From: Candidatus Thiodiazotropha endoloripes
GTDB lineage: Bacteria > Pseudomonadota > Gammaproteobacteria > Chromatiales > Chromatiaceae
Assembly: GCA_001709035.1 (NCBI GenBank)
Contig: LVKA01000008.1
Coordinates: forward strand, 806,001 to 870,000
Direction of reading: 5' to 3'
DNA length: 64,000 nucleotides
Shown here: positions 1-7,761 of the stretch, piece after piece
Numbering within the stretch: position 1 is the stretch's first letter
How the letters are laid out: every line of letters starts with the position of its first letter
Position numbers and translations under genes: made by a program
Notes under the pieces: generated by a model
What the model saw: only the letters and a program-made list of their open reading frames with translations
What the model was told of the DNA's origin: nothing
Database searches by the model: none

Positions 1-599
1 ATCTCCTGAAGTCCGTGGTTGTTCCGCAGGCATCCGACCATGTGTTCGGCGACTTCATCGATATTCTGCATGGTGAGTGCTATCTTCACATAGCGGGATT
101 GGTAGAAATCCTCGATCGACATAACGAAGGCTTTAAAAGGTTCACCCCATAACTCATCGATTCCTGCATCGCCATTTCGATGGCGGGCCAGCTTGCCGAG
201 CTCCAGTGCCTCCTGCAGGCACTCTCCGCAGGTGCGCATCAACTCATTATCGGGTTTTATATGAACACCACAGGCTTCAAGTTCGACCAGTTGCTTAAAG
301 ATATCCGCTGCGCGATTGAACAGAGCACCTGCCAACATTGCGCCTCTTACCCGCTTCTTCCTGGGGTCTGATTCAATCTCGTAATCGGTTCGAACCTTGT
401 CAAGCAGGCGTCCAGGGATATTGATTCCATGCTCCATATGGTTGAATAAACGGCGGGTGAGGGATTGAATCAGCAGTTTTTTGTCAGACAGGTTGTCCAC
501 CGGTGCATGGTAGCGCTTGATCCAATAGCCGTCGTAGAAAATTCGCTCCACCCCGTCGATGACTTTCATAGTGCCGTTTTCTGGAATCTCGTCATTCAT
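1..599 (-). CDS. hypothetical protein, partial (C-terminus off left edge)
   Basis: Reading the minus strand from an ATG at 599, I find an uninterrupted frame of more than 199 codons to the window edge, beginning MNDEIPENGTMKVIDGVERI. The protein is soluble-looking, mixed alpha/beta in composition, with no signal peptide or membrane segment. It carries two Cys in CGECL about 130 residues in and a further Cys near the edge. I do not recognise the family and assign no function. It is divergent from the cupin gene at 737, so 600-736 should hold both promoters. No strong Shine-Dalgarno is visible before the ATG, so the start is only probable. Confidence 0.6.
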   Translation of the reverse strand, partial: MNDEIPENGTMKVIDGVERIFYDGYWIKRYHAPVDNLSDKKLLIQSLTRRLFNHMEHGINIPGRLLDKVRTDYEIESDPRKKRVRGAMLAGALFNRAADIFKQLVELEACGVHIKPDNELMRTCGECLQEALELGKLARHRNGDAGIDELWGEPFKAFVMSIEDFYQSRYVKIALTMQNIDEVAEHMVGCLRNNHGLQE

Positions 600-736
600 G
601 TTGATCGCTATTTATTTTTTCAATCAGATGATATCCACCAAGTGAGTGACAACATAATAGATTATTTTAGTAGGATTTGTTGATTCAGATATGAATGACT
701 AATATTGAGAGATAAAGGCTCGGGGGAATAGGTGAT

Positions 737-1564
737 ATGAGATCTTTTTCGTTACCTGCATTTTTAAGCGCTATGATCACGATCTGCTTTAACACACAGG
801 TCGTTGCGGAGCCTGTCAATCAGGTGGTTTTGGCGTCCGAGATCAACTGGGAACAGTTAAATCCTGCCCGTGGTGACAAAAGCCCTCAAGCGGGAACACT
901 CTGGGGAGACAGGAAAGGGAGTGTGCCAACTGGCTTTCTTGCCAAGTTTGTGGATGGATTCTCGTCGCCGCCTCACATTCATAACGTCACCTACAGAGCT
1001 GTGGTCATAAGTGGAACAATCCATAACGATGATCCTGATGCGGCGGATATGTGGATGCCTGCCGGTTCCTTCTGGACTCAGCCAAAAGGTGAGGTGCACA
1101 TCACCTCAGCCAAGGGTAGTACCAATATTGCATTGGTTGAAATAGAGAGAGGGCCCTACCTGGTCCTGCCGGTTGAGAAGGCATTTGACGCTGGGGAGAG
1201 GCCGATTAATGTGGTTGCGTCGAATATCGTTTGGGTTGATCCCAAAGGGGGTGCGCTCTCCTCTGACGGACCTAAGGTTGCCTATCTTTGGGGTAGCCTG
1301 AAAGCGGGTCAGGCCAATGGTACTTATGTTAAATTACCAGCTGGATTTGAAGGCAGTATAAAAAGCAGTGGATCACTATTTCGCGCCGTTGTGATAAAGG
1401 GTGTTGCTCAATATCAGGTTAGTGAAGCTGAGCTAAAACACCTGCTTCCAGGTAGTTATTTCGGCTCCAAGGGAGCTTCGACACATCAACTCTCAACCAC
1501 GGCGGGTGAAGAGAGCCTCATTTATATACATACAAACGGTAAGTACGAAATTGTTCCGAAGTAG
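737..1564 (+). CDS. secreted DUF4437 / cupin-fold protein
   Basis: The 275-residue product starts with a signal peptide ([20 protein letters not shown], cleavage probably after VVAEP around residue 25). The mature part consists of two related cupin-like halves, the pattern of DUF4437 proteins. The first half has the histidine-bearing [21 protein letters not shown]; the second has the parallel [15 protein letters not shown] and a late [17 protein letters not shown]. The enzymatic role of the family is not established; a metal-binding periplasmic cupin is inferred from the paired histidines in the first half. It is a single-gene unit, divergent from the partial gene to its left and followed by a long gene-free stretch. 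Confidence 0.75.
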   Translation: MRSFSLPAFLSAMITICFNTQVVAEPVNQVVLASEINWEQLNPARGDKSPQAGTLWGDRKGSVPTGFLAKFVDGFSSPPHIHNVTYRAVVISGTIHNDDPDAADMWMPAGSFWTQPKGEVHITSAKGSTNIALVEIERGPYLVLPVEKAFDAGERPINVVASNIVWVDPKGGALSSDGPKVAYLWGSLKAGQANGTYVKLPAGFEGSIKSSGSLFRAVVIKGVAQYQVSEAELKHLLPGSYFGSKGASTHQLSTTAGEESLIYIHTNGKYEIVPK

Positions 1565-2057
1565 TGTCTATCGGGCGAACAGGTCTATCTTAACTCTTTA
1601 ATCAGTCATAAGGTAAAGGGCTGTATTGGTATCTATGTCCACACAGCTGTCCCGTTAACTTCGAAGCTTATGTAGTTAACTGATGAATTGTCTTTAGCTT
1701 CTCTTGCAGATTGGGCGTTGAGTCATAAAAAACTCGTGCAGCAGGGGATCAAAGCTGCTGTCTTTCACTCACATGAAACGCTTCGCGTACACCCTCTCCC
1801 CAACCCCTCTCCCGTAAAGGGAGAGGGGCTTTAAGATCTGTGTGGGTTAGACTGAAAGTTAGTGGCGCCGCAATGAAATGTCCACGTTGTTTACCGTTAC
1901 GAATAAAGGCTACCGCCTGTTTTTTGTGCATGATGGCTGTGATCGACTTTTGGATGTTGATTGTCCGCGCACTCTATTACAGCAGCCACTCCAATCACTT
2001 TCAGTAAATGGGCATCCAGACCCAAATTTACATTCATGAAAGGATGCCTAACGAGGT
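1565..2057. other. gene-free interval with one G-rich hairpin
   Basis: I see no convincing gene. The only minus-strand frame, near 1749-1931, runs through the hairpin and reads as low-complexity peptide. The one clear structure is the inverted repeat at 1804-1828. The two flanking genes converge here, so transcription terminators are expected, but no hairpin with a T-run is obvious. Confidence 0.5.
1804..1828. repeat. REP-like 10-bp inverted repeat
   Basis: The arms CCCCTCTCCC and GGGAGAGGGG are perfectly complementary around a 5-nt loop (GTAAA). An extra imperfect copy of the left arm lies just upstream (ACCCTCTCCCC at 1791). Such C/T-rich hairpins occur as dispersed intergenic repeats in many proteobacteria. 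It has no T-run, so a terminator role is unsupported. Confidence 0.7.
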
Positions 2058-2606
2058 TTAACGCTGGTAGAGCGCTTCCAATTCAGCAACCCCAAGTTTG
2101 TGGCTATTGAGCATGTAACCTACCAATGCGGCCGAACTTTCAGGTGAAATTTCCAGTTGTTTCACATCCAAAGCAAATACTCTGAATTGGTAACGGTGAG
2201 CCTTGTCACCCTTTGGTGGGCAGGCGCCGCCAAACCCCGCTGAACCATAATCGGTGCGGTGCTGGACCATGCCGGGCACACCGTACTCAGATCTGGGATT
2301 GCCTGTGCCCGACGGCAGCTCCTTTACTTTTAGTGGTATGTTGTAGGCGATCCAGTGCCACCAGCCACTACCGGTAGGGGCGTCCGGGTCATAGGCCGTA
2401 ACGGCAAAGCTTTTCGTGCCTTTCGGTGCGTTGTGCCAAGTTAGTTGAGGCGAGGTGTTTCCACCATTACAGCCGAAACCTTGATATTCCTGAGCTTTGG
2501 GCATTGGTTTACCGGCTTCGATGTCGGTGCTGGTGAGCTCAAAACCCTGTGCCAATGGAGATAATGTTAAGGTCATGGCTGCTATAAGCAGTTTGTATGA
2601 AGGCAT
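2058..2606 (-). CDS. YbhB/YbcL (PEBP/RKIP-like) family secreted protein
   Basis: The product is about 182 residues with a signal peptide (MPSYKLLIAAMTLTLSPLAQG) and the bacterial phosphatidylethanolamine-binding-protein fold. Hallmarks visible are GNTSPQLTWHNAPKGTKSFA, the DPDAP ligand-pocket motif, WWHWIAYNIP, and GFGGACPPKGDKAHRYQFRVFAL. I chose the ATG at 2606 over an upstream ATG at 2621 because GGAG lies 6 nt before it and it opens the signal peptide. The molecular function of bacterial members is not well defined. The AraC gene at 2785-3789 is upstream on the same strand, and both genes are preceded by the same 13-bp palindrome, suggesting shared control. Confidence 0.85.
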   Translation of the reverse strand: MPSYKLLIAAMTLTLSPLAQGFELTSTDIEAGKPMPKAQEYQGFGCNGGNTSPQLTWHNAPKGTKSFAVTAYDPDAPTGSGWWHWIAYNIPLKVKELPSGTGNPRSEYGVPGMVQHRTDYGSAGFGGACPPKGDKAHRYQFRVFALDVKQLEISPESSAALVGYMLNSHKLGVAELEALYQR

Positions 2607-2627
2607 GGAGGTCTCCTGCAAGCGTAA

Positions 2628-2640
2628 AATAACAGTTATT
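2628..2640. promoter_or_regulatory. palindrome AATAACAGTTATT upstream of the PEBP gene
   Basis: This perfect 6+1+6 palindrome lies 21 nt upstream of the chosen start codon of the PEBP gene. The identical 13-mer (on the opposite strand) is found at 3862-3874 upstream of the neighbouring AraC gene. A shared operator is inferred from the exact repetition; the binding protein is unknown. Confidence 0.45.
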
Positions 2641-2784
2641 ATCAGTCAGTCGGACAGCTACTGGATATCGCAGACATTGATATCCATTGATGCGTGGGCC
2701 TTTTTCCGGCTTACGCGACTGCCAGTAACGTCAAAAAATTAACTGACACTATCAGGATAGGGATCTTGTGCGGGCAGATTCGCC

Positions 2785-3789
2785 TCAAGCGCTCGATTTC
2801 TGCTCTTCATCGCTCACACGGGTCTTTTTCAGCTCTATGGGAGAGAGGCCGAAGCGACGTTTGAATCGTTCACTGAAACGGGAGTGGGAGCTATAGCCTA
2901 CAGCTTCGGCAATCTGACCCACTGGCCAGAAGGTCTCCTGGAGGAGGGCGAGGGCGGCCACCATACGGCTCTCTTCCAGCACCTCTCGGAAGCCAATCCC
3001 TTCTTCGCTGAGACGTCGGCGCAGTGTTGATTCGCCGATGCCAAGCCGGCGACAGACCTCTCCGGCACTCCAATCCCGTGCAGGATCATGCGTAATAAGT
3101 TGGGCAACCCGTGCGTGCCAACTGGCCTCACGGTCGAGCAGGAGATTGCCGGCAACACCGGTGCGTGCCAGTAGCATCAGGATCTCGACCTGACGGTGTC
3201 TGGCCAGGGTAGGATCAACCGGGTGGCGGATACACCATTCAACCCATTGGGCCATGGCGGCTACCAGGTCCATGGGTGCTGATACATTCCATAATGGTTG
3301 GGTATCAGCTGGAATTTCCGAGCCATAACTGCGCCTGAATTGTGCAATGCTCTCCTGGGAAAATGCCATGGCAAGGCCGAGATAGGGTCTTCCCTGATGA
3401 TCGGGGTGGTTGCCGACTTCTACGCTAGCGCCACCGGGGAGCAGCAACAGCTCGCCAGGTAGGACCTCAATCCGTCGTTCACCCAAGGCAATGATCTTGC
3501 GCCCGCTTACCACCAACACGATGAGGGGCTGGTGAATGGGGACATTGCGTAGAGCCTGTGCCTGTCTGCAGTGAAAAACACCTACACCGCCGAGTGGGGT
3601 GTGTTGCGAATCAGCGTCGAGGTGGTTTAACAGAGTGTCGCGAATACCCCTCAGAAGTCGACGAGCCGGCTGACTGGGCTCTGTGATACGGGGATCTGCC
3701 GTGGATGATGATCCAGCTGAATTCCGGTGATGACTCAAGTAATCTTGAAGCTGATCTTGATTCTGCTTGTGTTCAGGCTGTCCGGACAT
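2785..3789 (-). CDS. AraC family transcriptional regulator (AraC_N type)
   Basis: The N-terminal half is a cupin-like sensor domain (VGVFHCRQAQALRNVPIHQPLIVLVVSGRK, then LPGELLLLPGGASVEV). The C-terminal ~100 residues form the double helix-turn-helix, with GEVCRRLGIGESTLRRRLSEEG as the first HTH and GYSSHSRFSERFKRRFGLSP as the family signature. The frame is open further upstream to 3837, but AGGAG just before two adjacent ATGs favours the second ATG (3789, about 5-nt spacing); 3792 is the alternative. No effector can be read from the sequence. It lies upstream of the PEBP gene on the same strand, and the matching palindromes suggest auto- and cross-regulation. Confidence 0.85.
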   Translation of the reverse strand: MSGQPEHKQNQDQLQDYLSHHRNSAGSSSTADPRITEPSQPARRLLRGIRDTLLNHLDADSQHTPLGGVGVFHCRQAQALRNVPIHQPLIVLVVSGRKIIALGERRIEVLPGELLLLPGGASVEVGNHPDHQGRPYLGLAMAFSQESIAQFRRSYGSEIPADTQPLWNVSAPMDLVAAMAQWVEWCIRHPVDPTLARHRQVEILMLLARTGVAGNLLLDREASWHARVAQLITHDPARDWSAGEVCRRLGIGESTLRRRLSEEGIGFREVLEESRMVAALALLQETFWPVGQIAEAVGYSSHSRFSERFKRRFGLSPIELKKTRVSDEEQKSSA

Positions 3790-3861
3790 CATGTCTCCTA
3801 TCAAGCTAACCCGGAATGGCTTGTTGATCTGTAGCAAAGTATGACAGTAAATCGGCTACAG

Positions 3862-3874
3862 AATAACTGTTATT
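3862..3874. promoter_or_regulatory. palindrome AATAACTGTTATT upstream of the AraC gene
   Basis: A perfect 6+1+6 palindrome about 73 nt upstream of the AraC start codon. Read on the minus strand it is identical to the 13-mer at 2628-2640 upstream of the PEBP gene. It is a candidate operator by inference only. Confidence 0.45.
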
Positions 3875-4420
3875 AAACATGATTTATTCTGCCAGCATGG
3901 CGACATAGACAAAATCTCCCAATCAACATCGCATTACGGCGAACAATCAGGTAGAAGAGTCAAAGTCCGATTGTGGTTTGATCGGCATCTGAAGCCGTGC
4001 TGAGGTTGTATATTCTGTTTGATCGCCAGGGTGTCAACAATGATAGATTGAGGTGGTTAAAAACTGGCGTCATCAGAGTCTCCCACTTTGATTGCGTTTC
4101 TGTCCACCAGCGCCACTGTGATCTGACAGTCGATATAGCTCAATTTACGATCTGTGTATTTCATTCTCACGATCAGAAATCGATCAGTCACACAGAATTT
4201 TCGAACTTTGGGTTATTCCATTGCTAACGATACGATTTCCAGATTATGCATATTCAGGTGTGTGGAAGCCGGCATACACAAAATACATTTAAGTCAGTTA
4301 TCTTTGTATCGTATTCGATCACTTTTAAAACCAGCCACTACAAGCGTGATGAAACTGGAGCAAACGTTATCCACAGAATGCGCTAAATTAGGTTTACGTA
4401 GAGGTCGAGGATAGTGATCC
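3875..4420. other. gene-free interval between AraC and deacetylase genes
   Basis: AT-rich, with two overlapping plus-strand frames (3997-4227, 4154-4414) that have no start signal and no recognisable protein character. I see no RNA gene or repeat. It presumably holds the promoters of the divergent AraC and deacetylase genes. Confidence 0.5.
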
Positions 4421-5374
4421 ATGAGCAAAAACCCGGTAACCATCTATTATGGCGAGTCACTCGGTCGGTATGGGTTTGGCGATGGGCATCCCTTCGGCCC
4501 TGACCGGATCGAGGCTTTCTGGCAGGAGACAGTGAAACGAGGTCTGGATAAGCAGGTAACCATCGCAACGCCTCAACAGTGTGATGACACACCACTACTT
4601 GCCTTCCATACAGAGAGTTACATTAATCTTGTAAAACGACAATCTGCCGCAGGTGGAGGCTATCTGGATCAGGGTGATACCCCTGCGTTTGCTGGGGTAT
4701 ATGAGGCTGCCACCACGGTGGTTGGGTCGGTATTGGCTGGTATGAATCAGATGCTTTCCGGGGATCACCCCAAGGTGTTTGTACCGATCGCCGGGCTGCA
4801 TCATGCCAAGCGTGATTCCGCTGCAGGCTTCTGTGTCTTCAATGATGCGGGTGTGATGATCGAGAATCTGCGCCTGACCCAGGGAATCAGTCGTATCGCC
4901 TATGTGGATATCGATGCCCACCATGGCGATGGCGTCTTCTACGCATTCGAGTCCGACCCGGATCTGATCTTTGCCGATATTCATGAGGATGGTCGCTTTC
5001 TCTATCCTGGTACCGGTGCTGTTGAGGAGAGAGGCAAAGGGGCGGGGAAAGGGTGTAAGCTCAACCTGCCGCTCCCGCCATTGGCGGATGATGAGATGTT
5101 CCACAAGGTTTGGCCGATGGTTGAGGAGTTTGTTCGACAGGCCAAACCTGAACTGATCATTCTTCAGGCAGGTGCGGATAGCGTTGAAGGGGATCCCATC
5201 ACTCACATGGCTTTTACACCGGCTGCCCACGCCCATGCAGCAGCCAGTTTAAGTCGACTCGCCAATGAGTTTTGCCAAGGGCGCTTTATCGCTTTGGGTG
5301 GGGGAGGCTACAATCGGACCAATCTTGCGCTGGCCTGGAACGATGTGGTCAAGGCGATGGTGGAGTCTGGCTGA
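4421..5374 (+). CDS. histone deacetylase family (acetoin-utilization AcuC-like) protein
   Basis: A 317-residue class I/II-type deacetylase fold. The paired active-site histidines are in GLHHA (near residue 127), the zinc-ligand D-x-H in VDIDAHHGDG (near 167), the third ligand Asp in LQAGADSVEGD (near 250), and the glycine-rich loop GGGGYNR near the C-terminus carries the Tyr. Bacterial members deacetylate lysines or small acetylamides; the substrate cannot be told from sequence. Instead of the LDFDVHHGNG seen in the second family member at 42171, it has DIDAHHGDG, so the two belong to different subgroups. It starts at ATG and is a single-gene unit on the plus strand. Confidence 0.85.
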   Translation: MSKNPVTIYYGESLGRYGFGDGHPFGPDRIEAFWQETVKRGLDKQVTIATPQQCDDTPLLAFHTESYINLVKRQSAAGGGYLDQGDTPAFAGVYEAATTVVGSVLAGMNQMLSGDHPKVFVPIAGLHHAKRDSAAGFCVFNDAGVMIENLRLTQGISRIAYVDIDAHHGDGVFYAFESDPDLIFADIHEDGRFLYPGTGAVEERGKGAGKGCKLNLPLPPLADDEMFHKVWPMVEEFVRQAKPELIILQAGADSVEGDPITHMAFTPAAHAHAAASLSRLANEFCQGRFIALGGGGYNRTNLALAWNDVVKAMVESG

Positions 5375-5474
5375 AATTGACTCTGAACCCAAAGGATCAC
5401 TTCAAATACCACTCCCGGGAATTCGGGGTTTATAAACAATAATTTTAAACCGTATTTCGGACAATATTCTCTGT

Positions 5475-6452
5475 ATGAGTATTACATCCCCCTCCAAAGT
5501 CAACCTTGGGCTTTTTCCCACACCCATCACCAAGCTCAGTCGTCTAAGTTCACTTCTGAACGGCCCGGAAATATTCATGAAGCGGGATGACCTGAGCGGT
5601 TTGGCGCTCGGAGGCAACAAAACCAGAAAACTTGAGTATCTGTTTTACGATGCGATAAGCAAGGGTTGCGATACGGTGGTAACGGCAGGTGCTGCGCAGT
5701 CAAACCACTGCCGACAAACAGCCGCTGCTGCCGCTCTACTGCATAAGGGGTGCCATCTGGTGCTGGGTGGCGAACCACCCGATATTGCAGATGGCAATCT
5801 TCTGCTGGATAAGCTGTTTGGTTCCCGTGTGCATTGGCGTGGCGCTCATCGCAAAGGTGAGGATATTCCTGAGATTGTTGAAGCGTTGAAGAGAGAGGGC
5901 AGCCAACCCTACATGATTCCCTATGGTGGCTCGAATGAAATTGGCGCTTATGGTTTTGTCCACGCCATGGCGGAACTGGAGATGCAGTTGGATACTTCGG
6001 CAATCACCCACATCGTTTTTGCTTCGAGCTCCGGTGGCACGCATGCCGGTATGATGCTGGGCAGGGTTTTGTTGCATAAGGCGTATCGTTTGATCGGCAT
6101 CAACATCGACAAAGGTGAAAACAACACGATCCCTTTCGATGATTTCATTATCGATCTGGCAAACAGAACCAGTCTCTCTATCAACAGTAACCACCGTTTC
6201 ACGACTCAAGATCTGATCCTCAACGGGGATTATGTCGGAGAGGGATATGGGGTAATTGGTGAACTGGAAAGAGAGGCGATCTCTTTGATGGCTGAAAATG
6301 AAGCCATTCTGCTCGATCCGGTCTATACAGGCAGGGCGATGGGTGGTTTGATCGATATGATCCGTGGCGGTGAATTCAGCAAAACAGATAAAGTCCTTTT
6401 TTGGCATACCGGCGGGATTCCTGCACTGTTCGCCTATGCAGACTCCCTTTAG
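5475..6452 (+). CDS. dcyD: D-cysteine desulfhydrase (PLP-dependent, ACC-deaminase family)
   Basis: A 325-residue fold-type II PLP enzyme. FMKRDDLSGLALGGNKTRKLEYL carries the PLP lysine (GGNKTRK, near residue 50); AGAAQSNHCRQTAAAAA is the substrate/cofactor loop; ASSSGGTHAGMMLG is the phosphate-binding segment; LDPVYTGRAMGGLIDMI and FWHTGG close the fold. These are the usual signatures of D-cysteine desulfhydrase, which cleaves D-cysteine to pyruvate, ammonia and sulfide. ACC deaminase is a related alternative that only biochemistry separates. It lies 100 nt after the deacetylase gene with no shared structure evident. Confidence 0.8.
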   Translation: MSITSPSKVNLGLFPTPITKLSRLSSLLNGPEIFMKRDDLSGLALGGNKTRKLEYLFYDAISKGCDTVVTAGAAQSNHCRQTAAAAALLHKGCHLVLGGEPPDIADGNLLLDKLFGSRVHWRGAHRKGEDIPEIVEALKREGSQPYMIPYGGSNEIGAYGFVHAMAELEMQLDTSAITHIVFASSSGGTHAGMMLGRVLLHKAYRLIGINIDKGENNTIPFDDFIIDLANRTSLSINSNHRFTTQDLILNGDYVGEGYGVIGELEREAISLMAENEAILLDPVYTGRAMGGLIDMIRGGEFSKTDKVLFWHTGGIPALFAYADSL

Positions 6453-6479
6453 GCCGGATCGATTGTCTGATAATCCGGA

Positions 6480-6836
6480 TCAGGCTGTGTAGAGCTGGGA
6501 AGCCACCAGGTAGGAGGCAAACAGCAGCCAGGAGAGTGTGAGCAGTACCCAGGGCAGCTTATTGGGCGATTGCGGCAGAGCGTCGCTGTTATTAGGTTGC
6601 TCGGTTGTTTCAGCATCGGGCTGTTTACTGCGTTGTTCCTTCTTGCGGCGTTTGTCCATCTCCCTGAGCTTGGCCTTGTGCTGCTTTTTGTACTGATCTA
6701 TGCCTTTCTGGATACCCATAGCGATCAGTTTGGTTTGTTCCTTGGTCTGACCTGGGCGCTGAGTGGCGCGGGCGATCTGCATGGCTTCAGTTACAGTCTC
6801 TTGGGAGGGGGTCTGGTTGTTTTTGCTTTTGGCCAT
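6480..6836 (-). CDS. DUF2956 family membrane-anchored small protein
   Basis: 118 residues with a conserved basic N-terminal half (QTPSQETVTEAMQIARATQRPGQTKEQTKLIAMGIQKGI) typical of DUF2956, a Lys/Arg-rich charged middle (KKQHKAKLREMDKRRKKEQRS) and a single C-terminal membrane segment (LPWVLLTLSWLLFASYLVA). Its function is unknown. It converges with the D-cysteine desulfhydrase gene (27-nt gap). Confidence 0.8.
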   Translation of the reverse strand: MAKSKNNQTPSQETVTEAMQIARATQRPGQTKEQTKLIAMGIQKGIDQYKKQHKAKLREMDKRRKKEQRSKQPDAETTEQPNNSDALPQSPNKLPWVLLTLSWLLFASYLVASQLYTA

Positions 6837-7320
6837 CTGTGTTTATCAATTGATTATGGTCGTGACATTATCGCGAATTTTTGGATTTTTTAGAATCTCA
6901 AATGACGTTATACGATTTTGTGTTAGGTCAAGTTTTTTATCGATTCGGTAAACCGGCTTTATAACGGTGAGGCAGCGGTAGTAAGTTGTTATGGAATATC
7001 GAACAGTGAGAAGTTGTAGGGCTTGTTAACGACAGGCCAGTAATCCCTTAAAGGTAGAATCTATGGCAATGTAGGAACGGATTTCATTGTATAGCTTAAG
7101 TAAGGAAAGATAAATGATAGGGAGGAGTTGGGGGCTTATCCTCAATTTGATCCCACTTATGGTTATCCGGTCAGCTACTATTTCGACAAAACAGATAACA
7201 GTTGTGATGGAGAATCGTTGTTGATCAGAGATTTTCAGTAGAGCATTCATAGGTGGTTTGGATCTTCAAGCAGTTGAGTGGAGGTCTTTTTTACAGACAT
7301 TCAACAGAAGATATTCTCAT
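6837..7320. other. gene-free interval upstream of the repeat cluster
   Basis: AT-rich sequence with a single weak minus-strand frame (7026-7250) that lacks a ribosome-binding site and has no family resemblance. I see no RNA gene. It runs directly into the family C hairpin at 7321. Confidence 0.5.
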
Positions 7321-7546
7321 CAGACCCTATTTGGTGGGGCATAGCCCCACCCTACACCCTGAAATCCATGGTAGGGTGGGGCCATGCCCCACCAAATAGG
7401 GTCTGAGTAAGCACCATTCAGGGTTGTTTTTTATGGCCTTGTGCAGATTATGAATCTTTGATCGTCAGTCACTGCCCTGGCTTATACCTTGCAAAATTAA
7501 GTGCTAGATTGCTTTCAGCTAGATGAAACGTATTTATTCCGGACAC
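7321..7546. repeat. family C dispersed repeat, copy 1 (long hairpin plus tail)
   Basis: The core is an inverted repeat with 35-nt arms (7321-7355 and 7371-7405, one mismatch) around a 15-nt spacer. The arms contain GGTGGGGCATAGCCCCACC, so each arm is itself partly self-complementary. The tail (7406-7546) contains GAGTAAGCACCATTCAGGG, TTTCAGCTAGATGAAACG and TATTTATTCCGGACA, all of which recur, inverted, beside the second copy at 44698-44914. No coding capacity is seen. Family A copy 1 begins exactly at its right edge. Confidence 0.8.
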
Positions 7547-7579
7547 TAGGGCCTATTGGATTCTTGTTAACAGGCCCTA
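7547..7579. repeat. family A TA-flanked element, 33-bp short form, copy 1
   Basis: The unit starts TAGGGCC and ends GTTAACAGGCCCTA; it matches the 33-bp copy at 17093-17125 at 30 of 33 positions and equals the two termini of the long copy at 61187 joined together. TA dinucleotides at both ends suggest a target duplication. It lies about 180 nt upstream of flgF. Confidence 0.75.
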
Positions 7580-7694
7580 GTGGGCTGGTGCCGGGATGAC
7601 CTAGGCAGAATGAATCCCTTTCTCCTTTCTGAAGTCTGCTTGAAATACTCATTAACTCCTATCTTCAATCTTCATAGCAGCTGTTTTTACAGAC

Positions 7695-7710
7695 TGGTCC
7701 GTAAATTGCA
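7695..7710 (+). promoter_or_regulatory. sigma-54-like promoter for flgF operon
   Basis: TGGTCCG-TAAA-TTGCA matches the sigma-54 consensus TGGYRYR-N4-TTGCW at all but one constrained position and keeps the diagnostic GG-N10-GC spacing. The expected start of transcription is near 7721, about 41 nt before the flgF ATG. Rod/ring/hook-junction operons are commonly sigma-54 dependent in polar-flagellated gammaproteobacteria, so position and class agree. Confidence 0.6.
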
Positions 7711-7761
7711 GACTTCTTGTCAAAGTCGACCAAGTGAAGATTTCAAGACAGGAGCCAAACC

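Noticed and set aside
180-683. Two plus-strand frames (180-371, 465-683)
   Set aside because: They lie antisense to a longer uninterrupted minus-strand frame (1-599) that runs off the edge; peptides look non-coding.
1749-1931. Minus-strand frame of 60 codons
   Set aside because: It reads through the REP-like hairpin and has no ribosome site or family resemblance.
3997-4414. Two overlapping plus-strand frames upstream of the deacetylase gene
   Set aside because: No ribosome-binding sites, overlap each other in different frames, and no recognisable protein character.
7026-7250. 74-codon minus-strand frame in the gene-free interval
   Set aside because: No start signal; composition follows local AT-richness.
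7321-7405. Family C hairpin as a simple terminator
   Set aside because: No T-run, not at a gene end (the nearest gene upstream converges away), and a second copy with a shared non-hairpin tail shows it is a dispersed repeat.
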